From Azohydromonas lata NBRC 102462 (GTDB lineage: Bacteria > Pseudomonadota > Gammaproteobacteria > Burkholderiales > Burkholderiaceae_C): 27,646 nucleotides of DNA. Positions 13,749 to 21,348 of this stretch are shown piece by piece. Below the pieces are notes generated by a model, which had not been told where the DNA came from, searched no databases, and saw only the letters and a program-made list of their open reading frames with translations. Position 1 is the first letter of the stretch, and the number at the start of each line of letters is the position of its first letter. The position numbers and the translations under genes are program-made. The stretch is from assembly GCA_945878385.1 (NCBI GenBank), contig CAMCTE010000007.1, positions 1 to 27,646 of the forward strand, in the 5' to 3' direction.

Positions 13749-15618
13749 ACGCGCGGCCCAGTCGATGTTTCCTGATGCGCTGACCGACCAGCGGGCCTTC
13801 GCCATCGCGCAGGCCCTGATCGAAGGCTTCAACCGGCACTACCACTTGTTCCGCCAGGCCAGTCATGAGGCCCAGCGGCGCTTCGAAGAGGCCGACTGGC
13901 ACGGGCAGCAGGCCGCCCAGCGCGAACGCATTGAGTTCTACGACCTGCGCGTGCGCGAAGCCTGCGAGCGGTTGCAGGCTGAATTCAACGCCAGCGAACT
14001 GCCGATGGATGTGTGGCAGCAGGTGAAGCTGCATGTGATCGGGCTGTTGGTCAATCATCACCAGCCCGAATTGGCCGAGACCTTTTTCAATTCGGTCACG
14101 ACCAAGATCCTGCACCGCAGCTATTTCCACAACGATTTCATCTTCGTGCGGCCGGCGGTCTCCACCGAATACATCGAGAACAGCGAGCCCGAGGCGCAAC
14201 CCACCTTCCGCGCCTACTACCCCCGCAAGCGGGCGGCGATGGTCGACACCTGGAGGGAGATCATCGCGGCCTTCGGCCTGCAACGGCCCTTTGTCGATCT
14301 GGACCGTGACCTCGACCTCGTCAACCGCGCGGCGCTGGCCGAAATGGGCGAGTTCCGTGAGCGGGCAAATTTCCAGGTGCAGGTGCTGTCCAGCCTGTTC
14401 TTCCGCAACAAGGGTGCTTATGTGGTGGGCAAGGTGGTCAATGGCTACCGCGAACTGCCCTTTGCGCTGCCCATCCTGCACAGCCACGACGGCCGCATGC
14501 ACATCGATGCGGCGCTCTTCGGTTCTGACGACTTGGCCGCGCTGTTCAGCTTTGCGCGGGCCTACTTCCTGGTCGACATGGAGATTCCGTCGGCCTATGT
14601 GCAGTTCCTGCGCAGCCTCATGCCCAACAAGCCGCGCTCGGAAATCTATTCGGCCCTGGGCCTGCACAAGCAGGGCAAGACGCTGTTCTACCGCGACTTC
14701 CTGCAGCACCTGCGCCACAGCACCGACCAGTTCCGCATCGCCCCGGGCATCAAGGGCATGGTGATGTTGGTGTTCGACCTGCCGTCCTTTCCCTATGTGT
14801 TCAAGGTGATCAAGGACTACTACCCGCCGCAGAAGGACACCACGCGCGAGCAGATCCAGGGCAAGTACTTGTTGGTCAAGCAACACGACCGGGTAGGCCG
14901 CATGGCCGACACGGCCGAGTATTCCGAGGTCGCCTTTCCACGCGAGCGCTTTGACGACGAACTGATCGAAGAAATCCAAAAGTTTGCGCCCTCGCAACTG
15001 GAGATCTCCGACCGCGACGGCGATGGCGCGCAGGAGGTGATCCTCAAGCATGTCTACATCGAGCGGCGCATGATTCCGCTGAACATCTATCTGCAGGAAT
15101 GTTTCGATGCCGGCAGCGAAGACCGCAAGGCGCGCCGCCAGCTCGAACATGCGGTGGTGGAGTACGGCAATGCGATCAAGGACCTGGTGGCCGCCAACAT
15201 CTTCCCCGGCGACATGCTGTGGAAGAACTTCGGCGTCACCCGCAATGGCAAGGTGGTGTTCTACGACTACGACGAGATCGAGTACATCACCGACTGCCAA
15301 TTCCGCCGCGTGCCCCCGCCGCGCAATGAGGAAGACGAGATGAGCGGCGAGATTTGGTACGCAGTAGGCCCCAAGGATGTGTTTCCCGAGACCTTCGGAC
15401 CTTTCCTGCTGGGCAACCCCGAGGTGCGTGAGGTGTTCATGAAGCACCACGGGGATTTGTTGGACGTGGAGTTCTGGCAGTCGCACAAGCAGCGCATCGA
15501 AGCGCGTCAGGTCATCGATGTCTTCCCTTACGACCCCGAGCGGCGCTTCCAGGCGTTGGCCGCTGCCGGCAGCAAAACCTCGGCCGCCCGCACCGGCGGC
15601 ATGCCTTTCACCTCTTGA
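13741..15618 (+). CDS. aceK: Isocitrate dehydrogenase kinase/phosphatase
   Basis: A 625-residue bifunctional enzyme that phosphorylates and dephosphorylates isocitrate dehydrogenase, controlling flux between the TCA cycle and the glyoxylate bypass. The family signature is extensive: IAPGIKGMVMLVFDLPSFPYVFKVIKD with ATP-binding Lys355, NIFPGDMLWKNFGVTRNGKVVFYDYDEIEYI with catalytic-region Asp509/Asp511, and GPFLLGNPEVREVFMKHHGDLLD. The E. coli enzyme is about 578 residues; the extra length is mostly terminal. I chose ATG 13741 (ATGCCTGA overlap with can); an in-frame ATG at 13765 is an alternative, and the ATG at 13699 would lie deep inside can. Co-location with acetyl-CoA-producing leucine catabolism makes metabolic sense. 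Confidence 0.95.
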   Translation: MPERAAQSMFPDALTDQRAFAIAQALIEGFNRHYHLFRQASHEAQRRFEEADWHGQQAAQRERIEFYDLRVREACERLQAEFNASELPMDVWQQVKLHVIGLLVNHHQPELAETFFNSVTTKILHRSYFHNDFIFVRPAVSTEYIENSEPEAQPTFRAYYPRKRAAMVDTWREIIAAFGLQRPFVDLDRDLDLVNRAALAEMGEFRERANFQVQVLSSLFFRNKGAYVVGKVVNGYRELPFALPILHSHDGRMHIDAALFGSDDLAALFSFARAYFLVDMEIPSAYVQFLRSLMPNKPRSEIYSALGLHKQGKTLFYRDFLQHLRHSTDQFRIAPGIKGMVMLVFDLPSFPYVFKVIKDYYPPQKDTTREQIQGKYLLVKQHDRVGRMADTAEYSEVAFPRERFDDELIEEIQKFAPSQLEISDRDGDGAQEVILKHVYIERRMIPLNIYLQECFDAGSEDRKARRQLEHAVVEYGNAIKDLVAANIFPGDMLWKNFGVTRNGKVVFYDYDEIEYITDCQFRRVPPPRNEEDEMSGEIWYAVGPKDVFPETFGPFLLGNPEVREVFMKHHGDLLDVEFWQSHKQRIEARQVIDVFPYDPERRFQALAAAGSKTSAARTGGMPFTS

Positions 15619-15633
15619 AACCAGGAGCCTTCC

Positions 15634-16812
15634 ATGAGCGACCCCATCGTCATCGTGTCTGCCGCCCGCACGCCCATTGGGGGCCTGTTGGGTGACTTTT
15701 CCAACCTCAGCGCGGCCGAGTTGGGCGCTGTTGCCATCCAGGCCGCAGTCCAACGCGCGGGTGTGCCGGGCGACGCCGTCAACGAAGTGCTGATGGGCAA
15801 CTGCCTGATGGCCGGCCAAGGCCAGGCCCCGGCCCGACAGGCCATGCGCAAGGCCGGCCTGCCCGACAGCGCGGGCGCGGTGACGCTTTCCAAGATGTGC
15901 GGCAGCGGCATGCGCGCCATGATGTTTGCCCACGACATGCTGGCTGCTGGAACCGCCGATGTGATGGTGGCCGGTGGCATGGAGAGCATGACCAACGCCC
16001 CGCACCTGATGTTTGCGCGCAAGGGCGTGAAGTACGGTGCGGCGCAACTGTTCGACCACATGGCCATGGACGGTCTGGAAGACGCCTACGAGCGCGGCAA
16101 GGCCATGGGCGTATTCGCCGAGGCCTGCGTGGCCAAGTACCACTTCACCCGCGAACAGCAGGACCAGTACGCCATCACCTCCACCACCCGCGCCATCGAG
16201 GCCAACAAGAGCGGCGCCTTCGATTGGGAGATGGCGCCGGTCACCTTGGCCGGCAAGGCGGGCGACACGGTGGTCAAGCACGACGAGCAGCCCTTCAAGG
16301 CCAAGCTGGACAAGATTCCCGGCCTCAAGCCCGCTTTCAAGAAGGACGGAACGATCACAGCGGCCAATGCGTCCAGCATTTCCGATGGTGCAGCAGCCCT
16401 GGTGATGATGCGCGAATCGACCGCGCGTGCCATGGGGGTGACGCCGCTGGCCCGGGTGGTCAGCCATGCCGTGCACGCCCAGGCGCCGGAGTGGTTCAGC
16501 ACCGCGCCGACCGGCTCCATTGAAAAGGCCTTGAAGAAGGCGGGCTGGGGCGCGAAGGATGTGGACCTGTGGGAGGTCAATGAAGCCTTCGCCGCCGTGA
16601 CCATGGCGGCCATGAGCGACTTCAAACTGCCGCACGACATCGTGAACGTGCACGGAGGCGCCTGTGCGCTGGGCCACCCGATTGGTGCATCCGGCGCGCG
16701 CATCGTGGTGACGCTCTTGGGTGCCTTGCGCCAGCGCAAGCTCAAGCGCGGCGTGGCCTCCCTGTGCATCGGCGGTGGCGAGGCCACGGCGATGGCATTG
16801 GAACTGTTATGA
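15634..16812 (+). CDS. Acetyl-CoA C-acetyltransferase (thiolase II)
   Basis: A 392-residue biosynthetic/degradative thiolase that cleaves acetoacetyl-CoA to two acetyl-CoA or condenses them. Catalytic residues are in place: acyl-accepting Cys89 (LSKMCGSGM), NEAF (316-319), His348 (GGACALGHPIGASG) and the proton-relay Cys378 (SLCIGGGEA). A typical AtoB/PhaA length and a pathway position beside leucine catabolism suggest it handles acetoacetyl-CoA derived from the HMG-CoA lyase product. The Shine-Dalgarno AGGAG (15623-15627) precedes the ATG. The stop overlaps the next gene's start (ATGA). Confidence 0.93.
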   Translation: MSDPIVIVSAARTPIGGLLGDFSNLSAAELGAVAIQAAVQRAGVPGDAVNEVLMGNCLMAGQGQAPARQAMRKAGLPDSAGAVTLSKMCGSGMRAMMFAHDMLAAGTADVMVAGGMESMTNAPHLMFARKGVKYGAAQLFDHMAMDGLEDAYERGKAMGVFAEACVAKYHFTREQQDQYAITSTTRAIEANKSGAFDWEMAPVTLAGKAGDTVVKHDEQPFKAKLDKIPGLKPAFKKDGTITAANASSISDGAAALVMMRESTARAMGVTPLARVVSHAVHAQAPEWFSTAPTGSIEKALKKAGWGAKDVDLWEVNEAFAAVTMAAMSDFKLPHDIVNVHGGACALGHPIGASGARIVVTLLGALRQRKLKRGVASLCIGGGEATAMALELL

Positions 16813-17474
16813 ATGTCCTGATCATCGGCGCCTCGCGCGGCATCGGGTTCGAACTGGCGCGCCAGCATCACGAGGCCGGGGACACCGTCTATGCCTCCGC
16901 GCGTGGCCAGAATGGCATTGCGCGCTTGAAGGACCTGGGCGTGAACACGCTGGTGGTCAACACCGCTGACGCCTTGGGTTGTTCCGGGCTGTCCTGGGGG
17001 ATCGACGGCACGCGCTTTGACCGCATCTGGCATGTGGCCGGCGTGTTCGGCCCACGCACGGCGGGTGTGGAGCCGCCGGTGCAGCAGGACTTCGACTTGG
17101 TCATGCACACCAATGTGCTGGGCTTCATGCGCCTGGTGCCGCAGTACTTCGATGCGCTCGCCCAGGGTGGCCGTATCGGCGTGCTGTCGTCGAAGATGGG
17201 TTCGATGGGCCTGCGCGCCAGCCCCTCCGGCTGGACCTACCGCGCCTCAAAGGCCGCATTGAATTCCACGGTGAAGGATGCGGCGCTGGTGCTGGGTGCG
17301 CGCGGCATCGTGGCGGCCTTCCACCCCGGCTGGGTGCAGACGGACATGGGTGGCACAGGGGCGGAGATTGCGGTGGACCGCAGCGTGAGCGACCTGCGCC
17401 GCACCTTGGATGCCTTGAAGCCCAGCGATACGGGGGGCTACTTCAACCACGACGGACAAACCCTGGCATGGTGA
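16809..17474 (+). CDS. Short-chain dehydrogenase/reductase
   Basis: A 221-residue Rossmann-fold SDR. The nucleotide motif GASRGIG (7-13), the Ser of LSSKMGSMG (127/128) and the active-site YRASK (Tyr144, Lys148) are present; the GWVQTDMGG segment after the active site is usual for the family. The usual NNAG is replaced by HVAGVFGP (75-82), as in the C-factor/CsgA-like subgroup. The substrate is unknown. The ATG at 16809 overlaps the thiolase stop by 4 nt, and the 3' end overlaps the transporter gene (ATGGTGA), so all three are probably translated from one message. An upstream in-frame ATG inside the thiolase gene is rejected as a start. Confidence 0.9.
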   Translation: MNVLIIGASRGIGFELARQHHEAGDTVYASARGQNGIARLKDLGVNTLVVNTADALGCSGLSWGIDGTRFDRIWHVAGVFGPRTAGVEPPVQQDFDLVMHTNVLGFMRLVPQYFDALAQGGRIGVLSSKMGSMGLRASPSGWTYRASKAALNSTVKDAALVLGARGIVAAFHPGWVQTDMGGTGAEIAVDRSVSDLRRTLDALKPSDTGGYFNHDGQTLAW

Positions 17475-18370
17475 ACGGCGCCTTGCGCGTGCACCTGGGC
17501 TTGTGTGGCATGACGCTCCTGTGGGGCTTGTCTTGGCCGGCGGGCCGTGCAATTGCACAGAGCCTTCCCTTGTTGTCGTCTTCAGCCTGGCGATTTTCTT
17601 TGGCGGCCCTTGTGCTGCTGGCCTGGGCGCGTTTGTCGCGTGGGGCATGGCCTGCGTTGTCAGTTCGGCAGTGGGCCGGCTTGGCCGCGGCGGGTGCGGT
17701 TGGCGTGTTCGGCTACACCATCTTCTTCATGTACGGCATGCGTCTTGTGGAAGCCAGCCGAGCCGCGGTCGTGGTCACCACGAATCCGGTGTTCGTCACC
17801 TTGGCCGCAGCCTGGTTGTTCGACGAGCCCTTCAACAAACGCATTGGCCTGGGCTTGGCCTTGGCCGTGTTGGGTGCGGCTACGGTGATGACGCACGGGC
17901 AGCCCTGGGCGCTGCTGACCGGCGGTGTGGGTCTGGGTGAGTGGCTGCTGGTGGGCTGCATCCTGGCCTGGGCCGGCTACTCGCTCATGGCCAAGCGCCT
18001 GATGGTGGGGGTCGATTCCCTGACAGCCACCGCAGTGACGGCGGCCTTCGGTTGCGCGTTGTTGTGGTTGGCTGCCCTGGTGGTGGACGGGCCGGCCGTG
18101 GCGTTGGACGGCTTGTCTGAAGTGACGCTGAATCAGGCCGGTCTATTGACCTTCATGGCCCTGGGCCCCACGGTGCTGTCCTATGTGTGGTTCTTCCGCG
18201 GCATTGCAGCGCTGGGTGCGGGTGTGGCTTCCAGTTACATCAGCCTGGTGCCGGTGGTGGGTGTGAGCAGCGCGGTGTGGCTGCTCCATGAGCCCCTGGG
18301 CTGGTCCTTGGCTGTGGGCGGCGCGATGGCGCTGTGTGGCGTGGTGATCGCCAACCGTGCGCGGCGTTGA
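17468..18370 (+). CDS. EamA-family (DMT) transporter
   Basis: A 300-residue integral inner-membrane protein with about ten hydrophobic segments in two EamA repeats. The first (WGLSWPAGRAIAQSLP ... GVFGYTIFFMYGMRLVEASRAAVVVTTNPVFVTLAAAWLFDEP) and the second (ECONOMICALLY similar: GPTVLSYVWFFRGIAALGAGVASSYISLVPVVGV) show the usual drug/metabolite-exporter pattern. The substrate cannot be assigned; export of a metabolite or amino acid is typical of the family. It overlaps the SDR gene by 7 nt and ends 33 nt before an acyl-CoA dehydrogenase gene. The overlap strongly supports the start at 17468. Confidence 0.9.
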   Translation: MVNGALRVHLGLCGMTLLWGLSWPAGRAIAQSLPLLSSSAWRFSLAALVLLAWARLSRGAWPALSVRQWAGLAAAGAVGVFGYTIFFMYGMRLVEASRAAVVVTTNPVFVTLAAAWLFDEPFNKRIGLGLALAVLGAATVMTHGQPWALLTGGVGLGEWLLVGCILAWAGYSLMAKRLMVGVDSLTATAVTAAFGCALLWLAALVVDGPAVALDGLSEVTLNQAGLLTFMALGPTVLSYVWFFRGIAALGAGVASSYISLVPVVGVSSAVWLLHEPLGWSLAVGGAMALCGVVIANRARR

Positions 18371-18403
18371 GGCAGATACTCACTTCATTCGGGAGTTCTC
18401 ATC

Positions 18404-19534
18404 ATGTTGTTGTCTGAAGACCATCAAGCCGTTCAGGATGCGGTGCGCGCCTATGTGCAGGACTGCATTGCGCCGCAGGCCGCCCGCTGGGATAAGGAGC
18501 ACCACTTCCCCGCGGCCGAGCTGCGTGGCCTGGCCGAACTGGGTTGCTACGGCGTGGCCGTGCCCACCGAATACGACGGCGCGGGGTTGGACTATCTGGC
18601 CCTGGCGGTGATCCTGGAAGAGATTGCCGCAGGCGATGGCGGCACTTCCACCGTGGTGAGCGTCAACAACTGCCCGGTGTGCTCCATCCTGATGGCCTGG
18701 GCCAGCGAGGCACAGAAGCAGCAGTGGCTCAAGCCGCTGGCCGCAGGGCGGATGCTGGGTGCCTTCTGCCTGACCGAGCCGCATGTGGGCTCACAAGCCG
18801 ACGGCCTGAAGACCACGGCGGTGCGCGATGGCGATGCGTACGTGCTCAACGGCGTGAAGCAGTTCATCACCAGCGGGCAAAACGCGGATGTGGCCATCGT
18901 GATGGCGGTGACGGACAAGGCTGCGGGCAAGAGGGGCATCAGTGCCTTCATCGTGCCCACGGATACGCCCGGCTACGAGGTGGCTCGCCTGGAAGACAAG
19001 TTGGGTCAGCACAGCAGCGACACCGCGCAGATTCGCTTTGAGAACTGCCGCGTGCCGGCCGCCTGTCTGCTGGCCGAAGAGGGCATGGGCCTGAAGATCG
19101 CGCTTTCAGGCCTGGAAGGCGGGCGCATCGGCATCGCGGCGCAAAGCCTGGGCATGGCAAGGGCCGCGTTTGAAGCCGCTTTGCGCTATTCGAAGGACCG
19201 GGTGGCCTTCGACAAGCCGATCTTCGAGCACCAAAGTGTGCAGTTCAAGTTGGCCGACATGGCCACACAGATCGAGGCAGCGCGCCAACTCATCCACCAT
19301 GCTGCGGCCTTGAAGGACGCCGGCAAGCCCTGTCTGAAGGAGGCGGCCATGGCCAAGCTCTACGCCAGCGAGATGGCCGAGCGGGTGTGCAGCGACGCCA
19401 TCCAAGTGCATGGCGGCTACGGCTATGTGAGCGACTTTCCGGTGGAGCGCATCTACCGCGATGTGCGCGTGTGCCAGATCTATGAGGGCACGAGCGATGT
19501 GCAGAAGATTCTGATCGGACGGGCCTTGGCGTAG
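18404..19534 (+). CDS. Acyl-CoA dehydrogenase (short/branched-chain type)
   Basis: A 376-residue flavoprotein dehydrogenase of the ACAD family. Unlike LiuA, it has the standard C-terminal catalytic base: IYEGTSDVQKILIGR with Glu361. LTEPHVGSQADGLKTTA and FITSGQNADVAIV correspond to the FAD/substrate loops, and IQVHGGYGYVSDFPVERIYRD is the typical dimer/FAD motif. The composition suggests a butyryl- or methyl-branched short-chain acyl-CoA substrate, but this cannot be fixed by eye. The Shine-Dalgarno GGGAG (18391-18395) precedes the ATG. It is the last gene of the block before a large stem-loop (19546-19591) and the small-gene island. Confidence 0.92.
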   Translation: MLLSEDHQAVQDAVRAYVQDCIAPQAARWDKEHHFPAAELRGLAELGCYGVAVPTEYDGAGLDYLALAVILEEIAAGDGGTSTVVSVNNCPVCSILMAWASEAQKQQWLKPLAAGRMLGAFCLTEPHVGSQADGLKTTAVRDGDAYVLNGVKQFITSGQNADVAIVMAVTDKAAGKRGISAFIVPTDTPGYEVARLEDKLGQHSSDTAQIRFENCRVPAACLLAEEGMGLKIALSGLEGGRIGIAAQSLGMARAAFEAALRYSKDRVAFDKPIFEHQSVQFKLADMATQIEAARQLIHHAAALKDAGKPCLKEAAMAKLYASEMAERVCSDAIQVHGGYGYVSDFPVERIYRDVRVCQIYEGTSDVQKILIGRALA

Positions 19535-19545
19535 TCAAGCGCCCC

Positions 19546-19591
19546 GGCACCCCATTGGGGGCGGGCAGCCCGGAGCTTGCCCAGGGGTGCC
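19546..19591. terminator. Two-tier stem-loop after the acyl-CoA dehydrogenase gene
   Basis: GGCACCCC (19546-19553) pairs perfectly with GGGGTGCC (19584-19591), and inside it GGGCA (19563-19567) pairs with TGCCC (19578-19582). The structure begins 12 nt after the stop codon. There is no T tract, so it could be a palindromic repeat or an RNA 3'-end stabiliser rather than an intrinsic terminator. The remaining DNA to 19696 shows no convincing gene. Confidence 0.5.
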
Positions 19592-19696
19592 ATCCGCGGG
19601 GGGATCGCCATGCAGCGCCGCACCGCGTTCAATGGGCCCTGAGCCGCTGCACCTCCCTGGCGCACAGGGATGGGCACGGCCGCTCGGAGCCCTGTC

Positions 19697-20140
19697 GTGA
19701 ATCCCCTCCACCCCATTCCCCCACTGCGCCTGCGCTGGACGCTGGGCCATGTAGACCTGCCCGCGGTTCGCCACGCGCCGGTGAAGGGTGCCAACCGTCT
19801 GGTGGCGCTGGGCTCGATGATGGTGGTGTCCTGCGGGCTGCTCATGGCCCTGGACGCGCCGCGAACTCTGGGCCTGTTTCTTTCCCTCCTGCTGGGTGTG
19901 GAAGTGCTGGTGCTGGCCTGCGCTGCGGTGGGTCAACGATGTAACAAGCGGGAAGCCCATGGCCGCCAGTGGCGCAAACGCCACCCATCCAAAGGGGGTG
20001 CCCGTGGGCGCAGCGCTGCCCTTGGCCGCCGATCAAGCCACACGCCGGCCCCCTCTTCAGTGGGGGCGGTGCTCGATTGGCGCCCCCTCGAGTGGGCGCA
20101 GGTGGGCCTGCTGTTGCTCTGGGTGGTGGTTCGCGGCTGA
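19697..20140 (+). CDS. Possible small membrane protein interrupted by a palindromic element
   Basis: A tentative 147-residue ORF. GTG 19697 has a nearby GGAG (19686-19689); ATG 19670 is the alternative. Residues 35-52 and 57-77 are two hydrophobic segments (ALGSMMVVSCGLLMAL; LGLFLSLLLGVEVLVLACAA) encoded by DNA with strong G/C third positions, so this part looks coding. Residues ~84-128 are an Arg/Lys/Ser/Pro-rich stretch encoded by GC-rich inverted repeats, after which a third hydrophobic segment appears (EWAQVGLLLLWVVV). The middle may be an in-frame palindromic insertion, or the gene may really end differently. Function is unknown. Confidence 0.4.
   Translation: MNPLHPIPPLRLRWTLGHVDLPAVRHAPVKGANRLVALGSMMVVSCGLLMALDAPRTLGLFLSLLLGVEVLVLACAAVGQRCNKREAHGRQWRKRHPSKGGARGRSAALGRRSSHTPAPSSVGAVLDWRPLEWAQVGLLLLWVVVRG
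20048..20087. repeat. Alternative inverted repeats in the small-gene island
   Basis: GCCCCC (20048-20053) can pair with GGGGGC (20062-20067), while GGGGGCG (20062-20068) can instead pair with CGCCCCC (20081-20087). The two hairpins are mutually exclusive. They lie in the Arg-rich middle of the tentative membrane ORF and belong to a wider palindrome-rich stretch from about 19950 to 20090. From 20141 to 20333 I see no gene. Confidence 0.5.
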
Positions 20141-20333
20141 CACACCCGCCGGAGTGCCGGCCTCGGTAGGTCCTTCGTCTGGGGGCACCCTTGAATGGGA
20201 TGGCGCAGCGCCGCCGCACTGGCTGAAATCCGTGCCGCGGTGGTTGCCGGCCGGGCCAGCCACCGCGGTGCAGGCGGCCTGTTCGATGCGCGCGCCGACC
20301 CACCGCCCGGCCTTCCACAAGCAGGGAGGAAAC

Positions 20334-20705
20334 ATGAAATTTTCAGATCACGAACCCATGGTCATCAAGGGCAGCGCCCTCGCGCAGCCTTGGGTGTCCG
20401 CCCAGAAGGGCATGCCGGCGTTGTTGCGTGTGATGGTTGGCCATGCCAACGGCATACAGGATTTGGCGCAGGCCGGCCCTGCCGCGGTCAGTGCACAGCC
20501 CACGTACGTGCTGACAGCGGCCTCACTTTGTGCCGCTGAACCCGACCCTCAGCCCCACGCGCTGCAGTTCAACGGCGCCATTGAAAGCTGGATGCCCTTG
20601 TCCAAGGATTACGACTCATTGCGCTTGTTGTCTGACGCCGGCTTGCTGATCGTGGGAACGAACGACCTTGGTTGGGTTGTGTACGACTGGATCCCCGGGC
20701 CGTGA
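20334..20705 (+). CDS. Unknown 123-residue protein, first of three genes with matching leaders
   Basis: A small acidic-to-neutral protein of unknown function without signal peptide or membrane segment. It starts MKFSDHEPMVIKGSALAQPW and ends DLGWVVYDWIPGP. The start at 20334 is fixed by GCAGGGAGGAAAC directly upstream; the longer in-frame opening from 19896 runs through palindromic non-coding-like DNA and is rejected. The Shine-Dalgarno context CAGGGAGGA is repeated before the next two genes (20974 and 21349). The C-terminal half mixes short beta-like stretches with aromatic residues. It may belong to the same functional cassette as the PLA2-like protein. The following 268 nt (20706-20973) contain a hairpin (CCACCG 20770-20775 with CGGTGG 20783-20788) but no convincing gene. 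Confidence 0.7.
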   Translation: MKFSDHEPMVIKGSALAQPWVSAQKGMPALLRVMVGHANGIQDLAQAGPAAVSAQPTYVLTAASLCAAEPDPQPHALQFNGAIESWMPLSKDYDSLRLLSDAGLLIVGTNDLGWVVYDWIPGP

Positions 20706-20973
20706 GCCACCGCCCGATTGGATGCCCGCGCAGCCTATCCATCGGGGTGCACGCCTGAGAGTGAGGTGCCCACCGACCCCTGCGGTGGCCTGTGGTGGTG
20801 TGACCCTCCAGGAGGATTGAGCGCAAACGCTCGACGGCGTGAAATTTCCCCTGTCGCGGCGTGTCGCCAGGTGCGCCGCGAAGACCGGGTCAGGCCTGCA
20901 AGGGAGTCGGCAGGCCAGGCCCGGCGACCCCACACCACGCCTGGACGCTCAAGCAAACAACAGGGAGGAACGC

Positions 20974-21252
20974 ATGAGCAACACCACTGAACCCCAGGAC
21001 TACTGCACCTTGGTCTCGGATTCACCGTTTGGCTTTTCATTCGGTGCAATCTGTGCCGTACACGACGAAAACTATGGTCCGAACTCGTCCGTTTCGCGCA
21101 CTGCTGCAGACGAAATGTTCTACAACGACATGATCAACACCTGCTACACGCAATACGATGACTCGGCGCTGTGCAACTTCATGGCCACCGTTTATTACAT
21201 CGGCGTGCGCCTTTTTGGGGGATTGTTCTATGAAGGCCCCGGCGGGGATTGA
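20974..21252 (+). CDS. Miniature phospholipase A2-like protein
   Basis: A 92-residue protein. Residues 15-57 match the core layout of the PLA2 superfamily: a Gly/Phe-rich loop (SDSPFGFSFG) that could be the calcium loop, then CAVHDENYG (Cys27, His30, Asp31, Tyr34), the His-Asp pair of PLA2 active sites, and a following helix with a second Asp and Cys (AADEMFYNDMINTC; Asp46, Cys57). A further Cys67 and YYIGVRLFGG resemble the tail of bacterial PLA2-like toxin domains. If active it would cleave the sn-2 ester of phospholipids. There is no signal peptide. ATG 20974 was chosen for the strong GGGAGGA (20962-20968); an opening from 20839 covers intergenic DNA. The family call is from motif reading only. 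Confidence 0.68.
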   Translation: MSNTTEPQDYCTLVSDSPFGFSFGAICAVHDENYGPNSSVSRTAADEMFYNDMINTCYTQYDDSALCNFMATVYYIGVRLFGGLFYEGPGGD

Positions 21253-21308
21253 TCTATCGTTGGCCAAGGGTCTCAGTCATTGAAGATCCGGCGGGCCCAA
21301 CCACACTT

Positions 21309-21324
21309 GGCGGGCGGGCCCGCC
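21309..21324. other. GC hairpin in the leader of the exported-protein gene
   Basis: GGCGGG (21309-21314) pairs with CCCGCC (21319-21324) around a four-base loop, 13 nt before the Shine-Dalgarno of the 21349 gene. It might act as a weak attenuator or RNA-stability element between the PLA2-like gene and its neighbour. Confidence 0.35.
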
Positions 21325-21348
21325 CCAAACACACACAGGGAGGACACC

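Noticed and set aside
11373..16677. Very long - strand open frames (819 and 988 codons) opposite liuA/can and aceK/thiolase
   Set aside because: These are antisense shadows produced by strong G/C third-position bias of genuine + strand genes; their His/Gln/Gly/Ala-rich translations have no recognisable motifs.
16764..16808. Longer SDR beginning inside the thiolase gene
   Set aside because: The Rossmann motif starts right after ATG 16809, which has the classical ATGA overlap with the thiolase stop.
19896..20333. Long N-terminal extension of the 20334 gene
   Set aside because: The added Trp/Cys/Gly-rich sequence is the read-through of palindromic intergenic DNA, and ATG 20334 has a near-ideal ribosome site.
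20718..20990. A 90-residue + strand ORF between the 20334 gene and the PLA2-like gene
   Set aside because: It has no ribosome site and a composition like random GC-rich DNA, and it overlaps the start of the PLA2-like gene.
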